Assembly: GCA_038231395.1 (NCBI GenBank)
Contig: JBBRLL010000018.1
Coordinates: 1-64,000, forward strand
Direction of reading: 5' to 3'
DNA: 64,000 nt
From: Stagnihabitans sp038231395
Lineage (GTDB): Bacteria; Pseudomonadota; Alphaproteobacteria; Rhodobacterales; Rhodobacteraceae
Below the pieces are notes generated by a model, which was given only the letters and a program-made list of their open reading frames with translations, was not told the origin of the DNA and did not search any database. A program made the translations under genes and the position numbers. Numbering within the stretch: position 1 is the stretch's first letter; every line of letters starts with the position of its first letter. Below are positions 32,307 to 40,233 of this stretch, piece by piece.

Positions 32307-32852
32307 TCAAGCCGGGACCCGAACCTCATGCGCCGTCGCGGGCATTGGCGCTTGTGTGACCTGCGCCGAGGCATGGGCCGGATGGCCCATCCTACCTTTG
32401 GCAAAGCTGGAGAATGGCCACAGTGCGGCATCGCTGACCAGACCGTGTTTCACCGGATTGTCCTCGCAATGCGACAGCGCGCGGCGAAACTCGTCTTCGT
32501 TGCGGATGGCATGTTCGTTAAAGCGGCGCTGCCAGATGCCGCGTTCGCGATTTGCCTTTAGTGAGGGGCGCGGTTTCCCGGCGTCTGGTATGGCATAAGA
32601 GAAGCGCGCCTTGATGCGGCGCCAGCGTTCGGAGTACCACACGCCACCCTCCGGCTCTGTCCAGACGGCATGCAGGTGATCGGGCAGCACGACCATCGCG
32701 TGGCAGGTCACCGGATAGTCCTGCACAGCCTTGGCATAGGCATAGCGCAGGGTTTCGATATGATCGGTCAGCAAAGTTGCCCCGCGCTCTTCCAGCCTCA
32801 CGGTGAAGAAATAGGTGGCACCGGGGATGAGCAGGCGGCGATACTGGGTCAT
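32307..32852 (-). CDS. REP-associated transposase-like protein (RAYT)
   Basis: A 182-aa protein of the Y1 transposase subfamily associated with REP sequences. The ATG at 32852 gives MTQYRRLLIPGATYFFTVRL, the usual RAYT N-terminus. The HxH metal site is in HAMVVLPDHLHAVW, the middle GIWQRRFNEHAIRNEDEF and the end NPVKHGLV...ALWPFSSF. In relatives the segment before NPVKHGLV is YCHxNPVKHGLV, with Tyr as the DNA-cutting nucleophile. Here it reads ALSHCEDNPVKHGLV, so His (codon CAT) replaces the Tyr by my alignment. The last 29 residues (GRMGHPAHAS...) are encoded by a REP copy, and another REP lies 46 bp upstream of the start. It may be inactive, or repurposed for binding REP DNA. Confidence 0.85.
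   Translation of the reverse strand: MTQYRRLLIPGATYFFTVRLEERGATLLTDHIETLRYAYAKAVQDYPVTCHAMVVLPDHLHAVWTEPEGGVWYSERWRRIKARFSYAIPDAGKPRPSLKANRERGIWQRRFNEHAIRNEDEFRRALSHCEDNPVKHGLVSDAALWPFSSFAKGRMGHPAHASAQVTQAPMPATAHEVRVPA
32372..32396 (+). repeat. REP palindrome, copy 4 (inside RAYT 3' end)
   Basis: ATGGGCC and GGCCCAT arms around a four-base centre, followed by CCTACC. The centre differs from copies 1 and 2 but pairing is kept. It is part of the RAYT coding sequence, which therefore translates the repeat as GRMGHPAH near its C-terminus. Confidence 0.8.
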
Positions 32853-32897
32853 GACCCCAAGCTGCAGCCTATTGGTTAAGAAATGGTTTAGGGGATA

Positions 32898-32921
32898 GGT
32901 AGGATGGGCAATCTGCCCATC
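32898..32921 (-). repeat. REP palindrome, copy 5 (5' side of RAYT)
   Basis: Identical over 24 bases to copy 1. The palindrome extends outward here, with GGGGATA at 32891-32897 pairing with TATCCCC at 32922-32928, giving the longest hairpin of the family. Together with copy 4, in inverted orientation, it brackets the RAYT gene. The final base is shared with the stop codon of the nuclease-like gene. Confidence 0.85.
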
Positions 32922-33352
32922 TATCCCCCTAATATTCCGCACCAGTCCGGATGCCTGTGCCCGGCGTACGGCAGCGCCAAAGCCGAGCGCAGCATGGTCG
33001 TCGCCACATCCTGACCGCCGATCTCCACATCTGCCAGATCGCGGCCGTAACGGTCCAGGCCCGCAAACCGCACCCCTGTCACCGGCCCCGAGGCCACCAG
33101 CCCCCGCATCAAACCCGTCGCCGCCTCACCGGCGCGTTTTTCGGCGGGGCATAGCGGGTGGTAAATCTCGGGCGTGTCATAGCCCAGAAGGCGGACTTTG
33201 TGCGGGATGCCGCCACAGGTCAGGTGCAGGGTGTCGCCGTCTACGACATAAGTCACCTGACAGGATGCGGTGGGGGCCGGCGTGGAAGTGTCAACGCACG
33301 CCCCCATAAACAGCCCAAGACTGGCCAGAAGCCAGAACCCGACGTGTCGCAT
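32921..33352 (-). CDS. Thermonuclease-like (SNase fold) lipoprotein
   Basis: A 143-aa exported protein. The signal MRHVGFWLLASLGLFMGACV ends in a lipobox-like MGAC, so Cys19 may be lipidated. The mature part follows the staphylococcal nuclease fold: VVDGDTLHL, VRLLGYDTPEIYHPLC, LDRYGRDLADVEIGGQDV and ALALPYAG. In the classical nuclease the catalytic set is Arg, Asp, Asp, Glu and Arg. Here RLLGYDTPE and DRYGR preserve most of that pattern. At 143 aa it is slightly short at the C-terminus. Its stop codon lies at the edge of a REP palindrome, so the original ending may have been altered. Confidence 0.78.
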   Translation of the reverse strand: MRHVGFWLLASLGLFMGACVDTSTPAPTASCQVTYVVDGDTLHLTCGGIPHKVRLLGYDTPEIYHPLCPAEKRAGEAATGLMRGLVASGPVTGVRFAGLDRYGRDLADVEIGGQDVATTMLRSALALPYAGHRHPDWCGILGG

Positions 33353-33568
33353 GCGATCCCCCCGCCCCCGATGCTGCGCCAGACCGATCTCATGCTGTCA
33401 GGGGGAAATGAAGACGGGGGCAGGGCGAAAGAAAGGCTTTTGGGTCTGGTTTCGGTCGACCGGGGCAAGATGGGCAAAGTGCTTTTCCTGCGCGGGGCGG
33501 CTTGGTTGAAGCGGCCTTGACCCAAACTGCAAGGTGCCAATCTGCAGGGTGCGGTCTGGACTTTACCG

Positions 33569-34054
33569 TTAACGACGGCCGCCCACGGCATCGCAATAGA
33601 TCATGTCGAATTTCATCAGTTTGTCCCCCACCCAGGCCGGCCGGCCTGCATCGGCGTTTTGGGTAAAGTGCGCGGTATAAAGGTCGCGCACCCGATATGC
33701 ATCGTCCGAGGTGCTCAACTGCGGCGCAGGCTCGCCCGCCTTGTAGTCGGTGGTGCGCAGCCGCTCGGTTCGCGCAAGCAGCATGTCAATGTCGGCCTGC
33801 TGCGCTGGTGAGGGGGCTGCGACAGCGGGATGACCGACCGCCCAGACGCGCTGAGCCTCATAAAGGGCAGCACAACGCACCCAGGCAACATCGCCTTTTG
33901 GCTGATCCGGGTTTCCGGTTTTATAAAGCGTCATCAGGGGGATAAGGCTGGCAAGACCCGGCTCATCCGCCAAGGCCTGACCAGATGTGAGCGCCAGACC
34001 AAGAAGAAGCGATCCGGCCAGCGCGCTCTTGCGATGCCAGCCGGTATGGATCAC
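33569..34054 (-). CDS. Secreted hypothetical protein coupled to cobS
   Basis: A 161-aa protein with a signal peptide (about residues 9-29: KSALAGSLLLGLALTSGQAL). The mature part contains two Cys and is predicted periplasmic; I do not recognise the family. It starts with GTG, and GTGA overlaps the cobS stop codon, so it is translated by coupling to cobS. No B12-related domain is visible. The 216 nt between its stop and the nuclease-like gene hold nothing I can identify. Confidence 0.7.
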   Translation of the reverse strand: MIHTGWHRKSALAGSLLLGLALTSGQALADEPGLASLIPLMTLYKTGNPDQPKGDVAWVRCAALYEAQRVWAVGHPAVAAPSPAQQADIDMLLARTERLRTTDYKAGEPAPQLSTSDDAYRVRDLYTAHFTQNADAGRPAWVGDKLMKFDMIYCDAVGGRR

Positions 34055-35025
34055 TTCATCGCCATGCTCGCGGCGCTTTCCGGCAGTTCTTCGCCGAAGC
34101 AGCGCTGGTAGAACTCGGCCACCGTCTGACGCTCCAGCTCATCGCACTTGTTGATGAAGCTCAGGCGGAAGGCGTAGCCGATGTTGCGGAAAATCTCGGC
34201 GTTTTGCGCCCAGTTCAGCACGGTGCGCGGGCTCATCACGGTGGACAGATCGCCGTTCATGAACGCGGTCCGGGTCAGATCGGCAACGGTCACCATCTGG
34301 CTGACCGTCTTGCGGCCCTTGTCGGTGTTGTAATGCGGACTTTTGGCCAGAACGATGGCAGCTTCGGCGTCGTGGCTCAGATAATTCAGGGTTGCGACAA
34401 GGCTCCACCGGTCCATCTGCGCCTGGTTGATCTGCTGGGTGCCATGGTACAGGCCCGTCGTGTCGCCCAGACCCACCGTGTTGGCGGTGGCGAACAGCCG
34501 GAAATAGGGGCTGGGGGTGATGATCTCGTTCTGGTCCAGCAGGGTCAGCTTGCCGTCATGTTCCAGAACGCGCTGGATCACGAACATCACGTCAGGACGG
34601 CCCGCATCATATTCGTCAAACACGATGGCCACGTTGTTGCGCAGGGCCCAGGGCAGGATGCCCTCGTGGAATTCGGTCACCTGTTTGCCGTCGCGCAGTT
34701 TGATGGCGTCTTTGCCGATCAGGTCAATGCGGGAGATGTGGCTGTCAAGGTTTATGCGGACCGTGGGCCAGTTCAGGCGGGCGCCGACCTGCTCGATATG
34801 GGTGGATTTGCCAGTGCCGTGATAGCCTTGGATCATCACACGCCGGTTGTAAGAAAATCCCGCTAGGATCGCCAGAGTCGTATCTGGGTCAAATTTATAG
34901 GTGGTGTCGATCACCGGCACCCGGTCAGTGCGGTCGGCAAAGCCCTTGACCTTCATGTCGGTGTCGATCCCGAACACCTCACGGACAGAGATGTCTTCGG
35001 TGGGTTTCACTACGGTATCCAGCAT
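34051..35025 (-). CDS. cobS: Aerobic cobaltochelatase subunit CobS
   Basis: A 324-aa AAA+ (MoxR-like) ATPase that with CobT powers cobalt insertion by CobN. It opens with VREVFGIDTDMKVKGFADRT. Walker A is GYHGTGKST, Walker B is NVAIVFDEYDAGRP, and the later arginine-finger region includes MDRWSLVATLNYL. Length and content match CobS throughout. ATG codons at 35025 and 35043 are both possible; the first was chosen because the preceding codons are not conserved in my recollection of the family. The next gene overlaps by GTGA. Promoter expected in the 149-nt divergent gap to the methyltransferase gene; no cobalamin riboswitch is evident. Confidence 0.95.
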   Translation of the reverse strand: MLDTVVKPTEDISVREVFGIDTDMKVKGFADRTDRVPVIDTTYKFDPDTTLAILAGFSYNRRVMIQGYHGTGKSTHIEQVGARLNWPTVRINLDSHISRIDLIGKDAIKLRDGKQVTEFHEGILPWALRNNVAIVFDEYDAGRPDVMFVIQRVLEHDGKLTLLDQNEIITPSPYFRLFATANTVGLGDTTGLYHGTQQINQAQMDRWSLVATLNYLSHDAEAAIVLAKSPHYNTDKGRKTVSQMVTVADLTRTAFMNGDLSTVMSPRTVLNWAQNAEIFRNIGYAFRLSFINKCDELERQTVAEFYQRCFGEELPESAASMAMK

Positions 35026-35174
35026 CGTTTTCGCCCAAATCATTTACACAACATCTGTGAACGATAAGGCAGGGGGCTGCAAGGGCCAGAGATTGAAAGA
35101 TGGGCGGGGATGGGCACAGGCTATGGTTTACAGAGTGTCACGCTGCGGCTAACCATGGGCAAAACAGCCCGAGT

Positions 35175-35978
35175 ATGCCCGTGACCGCATCCGCCTTTAC
35201 CAATGCTGCAACTGACGCCCTGCGCCGTCTTGCGGCCCATCCAGCCGATGCCAAACATCTGGCAGAGGCGTTGCGCATGCTGTGCAAATGGCGGGCCGAA
35301 CTGATTGCCAACACCTTGGTGCAACGGTCAGGCACGAATGTTTTGTCGGGGCCGTTCAAGGGGATGGACTATGGTCTTTCCGCCTCCGAAGGGTCACGCT
35401 CGGCCCGGCTGTTGGGCAGCTACGAGGCGTCTTTGGCCCCGGTGATCGAAGAGATCATAGCCCGCGCCTATCCACTGGTCATCGACATCGGCTCGGCTGA
35501 GGGGTACTACGCCGTCGGTCTGGCGACGCGGATGCCGGATACCCGGGTTCTGGCCCGCGATGCCAGCGAGAAGGCGCAGGCGATGTGCCGCGCCTTGGCC
35601 GCTCGCAACGGCGTGGCTGACAGGGTTGAGGTTGGCGGCCTGTTCGGCCATGCCGATTTCGCCGTCACCGCCGCCCAGCCGACCCTCGTTCTGTGCGACA
35701 TCGAGGGGGCGGAGATTGAACTTCTTGACCCCACCGCCGCCCCCGGTCTGTTAAAGGCCGATATTCTGGTCGAATGTCACGACACCATGACCCCCGGCAT
35801 CACGCAGCGGCTGATTTCGCGGTTCACCCCAAGCCATGTCATCCGCCGCATTGACCGGGCCTTGGACTCGGCCGCTTTGCCCGGCTGGATGGAGGAGCTT
35901 TCCGACCTTGATCGCCTTGTTGCCTTGTGGGAGTGGCGGATGGGCCCCACACCATGGCTTTGGATGCGCCACCTATGA
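35175..35978 (+). CDS. SAM-dependent methyltransferase-like protein
   Basis: A 267-aa protein with a class I SAM-binding fold in its central part. Motif I reads LVIDIGSAEGYYAVGLATRM, motif II is near VLARDASEKAQAMC, and VLCDIEGAEIELLD is the FkbM-like acidic stretch. The N-terminal 85 residues are helical and unassigned. The ATG at 35175 was chosen over the open frame at 35100. The stop overlaps the following glycosyltransferase start (ATGA), so the two form a unit and may act on the same surface polysaccharide or small molecule. Substrate unknown. Confidence 0.75.
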   Translation: MPVTASAFTNAATDALRRLAAHPADAKHLAEALRMLCKWRAELIANTLVQRSGTNVLSGPFKGMDYGLSASEGSRSARLLGSYEASLAPVIEEIIARAYPLVIDIGSAEGYYAVGLATRMPDTRVLARDASEKAQAMCRALAARNGVADRVEVGGLFGHADFAVTAAQPTLVLCDIEGAEIELLDPTAAPGLLKADILVECHDTMTPGITQRLISRFTPSHVIRRIDRALDSAALPGWMEELSDLDRLVALWEWRMGPTPWLWMRHL

Positions 35979-37633
35979 CGGATGTTGCGAATGCCGCGAT
36001 CTTTTACGCCTCTGATGGGTACCGGCCCGACGCCAAAGGCATCAATGGCCGCAGGGTGGCGGGCGAAAGCTTTCTGCGGGGCTTTTTAAAACACGGGCAG
36101 GTTGATGAATTCGTCGTCCTCGCCAAATCCACCACCGAGGCGGATGAGGTGGCGGCCCTGCTGCGCGAAACCCGTCCCGACAAGCGCCTGCGCGTCGCGG
36201 GTCTTGTGCGTCCGCAATCCATCGCCCCGGCAGAGGTGTTGTATTACCCCGCCGCCAACATCGGCCCGGAATCGTGGCGCAGGGCGGATCAAGGCTCCGG
36301 CGCCTGGGCCATTTGCGGCGTCACCCACACCACCTCCACCCAAGGCATCATGCAGGGGCTGTTTGATCTGCGCATGGCCCCGGTGATGGAATGGGATGCG
36401 ATCATCTGCACCTCCAACGCCGTGCAGGGGTCGCTTCTGACGCAGATGGAGCTGATCGACAACCACATCCGCTATCGGTTCAAAGCAGAGCCGCCGCCGC
36501 GCCCGATGTTTCCGGTGATCCCGCTTGGCGTCCACGCCGCTGACTTTGCCCGCAACGAGGCCGCCCGCACCACCTTGCGTGCCCAGTTGAGCGCGGGGCC
36601 GGATGATGTGGTGTTTGGCACCATCGCCCGCCTGTCGCCGCATGAAAAGTTCGACCCGATCCCGATTTTCATCTCGATGCAGGCCGCCGCAAAGGAACTG
36701 CCCGCCGGGGTCAAGATGCACGTCGTGATGTGCGGGATTTTCCGGCAGCCCTACGCCAAAAAGGTGTTTGAGGATGGTGCTGCCCGCCTGATGCCGGATG
36801 TGGGGTTCCTGCTTCTGGATGGCGCGAAGGCGGAGGATCGCAAAGCCACCCTGTCGGGCGCCGATGTTTTCCTGTTCATGATCGACAACATTCAGGAAAC
36901 CTTCGGCCTTGCCCCCTTGGAAGGTATGGCTGCCGGCCTGCCGGTTCTCGGCTCAGATTGGGACGGGTTGAAGGATACCATCAGCCCGGACATCGGCTTT
37001 CGCGTGAAATCCCGCATGTTGGGGCCACAGCATCACGTCAACGAAAGCCTGCGCTTGCAGGGCGGCATTGACGACTACACGCAATACTGCGCCGCCGTGT
37101 CTTCGATGACCGAACTGGACATGCCGGACATGAAGGCAAAGATTGTGGCGCTCGCCTCCAACCCCGCTTTGCGCGCCCGGATGGGGGCCGCGGCCTTGAA
37201 GCGGGTGCAAAGCCTGTACGACTGGAAAGCCGTCATCCCGCAGATGCAGGCGCTGTGGGCCGAACAGATCGCCCGCAAACGCGCCGCCGCCGAGCGGTCC
37301 TACCGCATCAAAGGCTACAGCCTGCCCATCGGACCCTCACCCTCGCTGTTGTTCGGCGGCTACCCGACCGAAACCGCCACGCTGATGGACCAGCGTTTCC
37401 ACGCCCCTGACCGCAGCGGCCAGCCCAGCCTGACCGAGGTGCTGGCGTTGCGCAACTATCAGGGCCTCAACCGGATTTTCGCCGAGCCGGCGCAGATCGC
37501 CATGGTTTACAACGCCGTTCTGGCCGGGCAATCCCGCATCATCGAGATTTGCCGACTGACCCAGATGCGCGAAACGTTTGTCGAGCGGGTGGTGATGTGG
37601 TTGCTCAAGTACGATTTCGTCCGGCGCAAGTGA
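35975..37633 (+). CDS. GT4-type glycosyltransferase
   Basis: A 552-aa cytoplasmic glycosyltransferase of the GT-B fold. The donor-site signature is ETFGLAPLEGMAAGLPVLGS (the EX7E pattern), preceded by VFLFMIDNIQ. The acceptor domain near the N-terminus contains DGYRPDAKGINGRRVAGESF. The final 120 residues (including RSYRIKGYSLPIGPSPSLLF) extend beyond the normal GT4 core and are unassigned. The start overlaps the methyltransferase stop (ATGA), so co-translation is likely. No other polysaccharide genes are present, so this two-gene unit may be an isolated decoration cassette. Confidence 0.8.
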   Translation: MTDVANAAIFYASDGYRPDAKGINGRRVAGESFLRGFLKHGQVDEFVVLAKSTTEADEVAALLRETRPDKRLRVAGLVRPQSIAPAEVLYYPAANIGPESWRRADQGSGAWAICGVTHTTSTQGIMQGLFDLRMAPVMEWDAIICTSNAVQGSLLTQMELIDNHIRYRFKAEPPPRPMFPVIPLGVHAADFARNEAARTTLRAQLSAGPDDVVFGTIARLSPHEKFDPIPIFISMQAAAKELPAGVKMHVVMCGIFRQPYAKKVFEDGAARLMPDVGFLLLDGAKAEDRKATLSGADVFLFMIDNIQETFGLAPLEGMAAGLPVLGSDWDGLKDTISPDIGFRVKSRMLGPQHHVNESLRLQGGIDDYTQYCAAVSSMTELDMPDMKAKIVALASNPALRARMGAAALKRVQSLYDWKAVIPQMQALWAEQIARKRAAAERSYRIKGYSLPIGPSPSLLFGGYPTETATLMDQRFHAPDRSGQPSLTEVLALRNYQGLNRIFAEPAQIAMVYNAVLAGQSRIIEICRLTQMRETFVERVVMWLLKYDFVRRK

Positions 37634-37759
37634 ATCTGGCGCAAATGACCCGGACTCGAATGACCCTGACAAAATGACCAAGTAAAACGCTCTCCTATTC
37701 TTGGCAGGTTGTGCGGGGCTGGGTATCCCAAGCAAATTAGTCAACATATAGGCGAACCC

Positions 37760-39016
37760 ATGCGCATCGTGATTCTGACCGCAGTGCTTGCGGCAAGCCC
37801 GTATTTGACAGTCCAGCCGGGCTTGGCGGATGCAATCGCTGACCCAATGGTGGAGCTGGGCAAGGCGCTGTTCTTTGATCCCGCTTTATCGGTCAACGGC
37901 ACGCAATCTTGTGCCACCTGTCATGTCCCTTCGGCGGGCTTTGCAGCGCAAGGCGGCGACAACGGCATGCAGACCGGGGCGGTTGGCACGTTGGGCAGCC
38001 GCAAGCCGCCCACGGCCGCCTATGCGTTCAGCCCGGTCTTTCATCACACGATGGAAGATGGCGCACCGCTGTTCATCGGCGGTCTGTTCCATGATGGCCG
38101 TGCCACAGGCGAAGTCACCGGCTTGCCCCTCGTCGATCAGGCCGAAGGTCCGATATTGAACCCGGCAGAGATGGCCTTGCCGAACAAGGCCTGCGCCGTG
38201 CAGCGCGCCTGTGCCAACGCTGGCCTGTCAGCCCTTGATCCGCAAAGCTGCGAAGCCGTCAAGGCCCTGAACCCGTGCACAGTGGCCAGTGGCGTTGAAA
38301 AACCTGAGTCTGAAAAGCCCGGGTCTGAACTGCCTGAGTCTGAAAAACCTGAGTCTGAAAAACCGGAGCCTAATAAGCCCGCGTTTGACGCGACCCCCGC
38401 TTTCACTCTGATCACCCAAGCGCTGGCGGCCTACGAGGCTTCACCGCAGGTCTCGCCCTTCTCCTCGCGCTTTGACGCCTAACTGGCGGGGCAGAATACG
38501 CTGACGCCGGATGAGATGTTCGGGCTGGCGTTGTTTGACGGCAAGGGCAAATGTTCCGGATGCCATGTGCTTGGCGACACCAAACCGCTGTTTACCGATT
38601 TCACCTATTACAACCTTGGCCTGCCACCGGGAATTTCCGGTCCCAAAGAAGAAGGCGTTGCAGCGACCCTTGCACGCGATCCGGTCTATGCACCCTATGC
38701 GGCGGCGATGGAGGGCAAGTTCAAAGTCCCCACCCTGCGCAATGTCGCGGCAGGGCAGGGGCGGCATTACACCCACAACGGCTAATTCGAAACGCTGGCC
38801 GGGGTCGTCCGGTTCTACAACACGCGTGACATCTGGCCGGTCTGCCAAACCCTCCTGCCTGAAGCGCAGGCGATGGCGTCCCGTTGCTGGCCCGCAGCCG
38901 AAGTACCGGCCACCACCAATCACGACGAACTTGGCAACCTTGGCCTGACCCCGCGTGAAGAGGCGCAGATCGTGGCCTTTCTGGGCAGCCTGACCGATCA
39001 GCCGACGGCACCTTGA
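37760..39016 (+). pseudogene. Di-haem cytochrome c peroxidase with two in-frame stops
   Basis: Reading through two TAA codons gives one continuous frame of 418 codons matching a periplasmic di-haem cytochrome c peroxidase/MauG-type protein. It has a signal peptide (MRIVILTAVLAASPYLTV...), haem motif 1 CATCH (37910-37924) and haem motif 2 CSGCH (38552-38566). The first stop (38480-38482) comes after SRFDA and before LAGQNTLTPDE. The second (38783-38785) lies in HYTHNG-stop-FETLAGVV. In relatives both places carry Tyr, so each stop looks like a single-base change from TAC or TAT. There is no frameshift elsewhere. A repeat of EKPES units (38297-38386) is inserted before the first stop. It is presumably a recent pseudogene; the first 240 residues could still be made. 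Confidence 0.8.
38297..38386 (+). repeat. 15-bp tandem repeat encoding EKPES
   Basis: Six 15-bp units, the last degenerate, encode EKPES-EKPGS-ELPES-EKPES-EKPEP-NKPAF in the cytochrome c peroxidase frame. The tract sits in what should be an interdomain loop. It is a minisatellite-type expansion that keeps the frame open. Confidence 0.85.
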
Positions 39017-39150
39017 AGGGTCTTGTGTGAGGCCAAAAGGTTGCCACGCCGTGACCAGATCAAACGGTACGCCGATGGCGTGGCAACTGATCAGCACCAA
39101 AACCAATGTCCAGTGTCAGGTGCGGCGGCGGTCATCCGGATCAGCCGCCG

Positions 39151-39783
39151 CTACTCCTTGAAATACCGGCTGTCCTTGATCTGATCCCAAGCCCAGACCA
39201 CCTGCTGCAAGCGTTCCTCGTCCGACCGATCGCCGCCGTTCATGTCGGGATGCAGGTCCTTCACCAGACTTTTGTATTGCTTGCGGATTTCGGTCTTGGT
39301 CCAGCTGTCGCGGGCATCCATGATCTCCAGAGCCTTGCGTTCGGTCGGCGGCAGTTTGCGCGTGGCGTTCGAGGCGGAGGGCGCTTTGTTCTGCGTGCCC
39401 TTGTCGCCCAACACGCCCAAGGGGTCATTCACCCCCAGCCGCGCCCACGACCGGCCGTCATCCTTGCGGCTGAACGGGGTCGTCTCGCGCTCCCACATGC
39501 GGTCCTTGTCGAGCAGCTTCTGGAATTCCTCATCCGTTGCCGCCCCAAAGAAATTCCATTTGAGGTTGTATTCGCGCACATGGTCCCGGCAGAACCAGAA
39601 AAACTCGTTCAGATGGTCCGGCGACTTTGGCGCCCGGTAGGCCGCTTTTTCCGGGCAACCGGGGTATTCGCAGGCCCGATTGGCCGATTCTGATGCGCCA
39701 GACATGCCGCGACGCCCGGTTTTGCGCTTGGCTTTGTCGGCGGACACGCGCAGATCGAACTCAAACGGGGGGCGATTTGACAT
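39151..39783 (-). CDS. DnaJ-domain protein
   Basis: A 210-aa cytoplasmic protein with a C-terminal J domain (about residues 145-205): LEIMDARDSWTKTEIRKQYK, then SLVKDLHPDMNGGDRSDEER. The HPD motif, essential for stimulating Hsp70, is intact. The N-terminal half has a CEYPGCPEKAAYRAPK stretch that may bind a metal and a conserved EFFWFCRDHVREYNLKWNFF. Proteins with this layout are usual in Rhodobacterales. The ATG at 39783 gives MSNRPPFEFDLRVSADKAK; the open frame before it was rejected. It is divergent from bolA. Confidence 0.88.
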   Translation of the reverse strand: MSNRPPFEFDLRVSADKAKRKTGRRGMSGASESANRACEYPGCPEKAAYRAPKSPDHLNEFFWFCRDHVREYNLKWNFFGAATDEEFQKLLDKDRMWERETTPFSRKDDGRSWARLGVNDPLGVLGDKGTQNKAPSASNATRKLPPTERKALEIMDARDSWTKTEIRKQYKSLVKDLHPDMNGGDRSDEERLQQVVWAWDQIKDSRYFKE

Positions 39784-39848
39784 CAGAGGGCCTTTCCGAC
39801 TCGGGGCGTCAAGAATAGGGGATCTGGCAGCAAGTTGAAGGGGGTCAG

Positions 39849-40106
39849 ATGAAAATGGTGATAAAGGATGAGATTGAGGCACGGTTGCGCGCGGCTTTTT
39901 CCATCACGGAACTGGAGGTTGTCAATGAAAGCCACCGTCATGCCGGTCATTCGGGCGACGATGGCTCGGGTGAGAGCCATTTTGCCGTCAGGCTGAGGGC
40001 GGCTGAACTGGCCGCGATGAGCCGCGTCGCCCGCCACCGTGCCGTGCAGGCGGCTCTTGGCGACATCCACCAGCGCTTGCATGCGCTGGCGCTGGACCTC
40101 GGCTGA
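39849..40106 (+). CDS. bolA: BolA-family protein
   Basis: An 85-aa protein with the BolA fold: IEARLRAAFSITELEVVNES, the HRHAGH segment with the conserved His ligands, and GESHFAVRLRAAEL. BolA proteins pair with monothiol glutaredoxins to handle iron-sulfur clusters and affect morphology and stress responses. The C-terminus (ALGDIHQRLHALAL) is normal. The start could be Met1 or Met3. The 127 nt to the glcB end hold a 19-bp palindrome. Confidence 0.93.
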   Translation: MKMVIKDEIEARLRAAFSITELEVVNESHRHAGHSGDDGSGESHFAVRLRAAELAAMSRVARHRAVQAALGDIHQRLHALALDLG

Positions 40107-40188
40107 CCGCCCCCTACTGCGAGGCAGCGTCGACCCTGCCAATCTATCTGCGATAAATCCAAGCCGCACCTTTGATTGGCGGGTCCCA

Positions 40189-40207
40189 GATTTTTCGCAG
40201 AAAAATC
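40189..40207 (-). repeat. 19-bp palindrome family, copy C
   Basis: GATTTTTCGCAGAAAAATC, identical to the copy at 29540, in the gap between convergent bolA and glcB. Just before it lies a partial GCGATAAATC unit (40150-40159). The hairpin could act as a bidirectional terminator. Confidence 0.7.
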
Positions 40208-40233
40208 GCGGATGCGCTACCGAAGGTCCGAAC

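Noticed and set aside
34901..35174. Possible cobalamin riboswitch before cobS
   Set aside because: No AGCCAGGAGACC-like core or matching arms in the gap; the idea came only from gene function.
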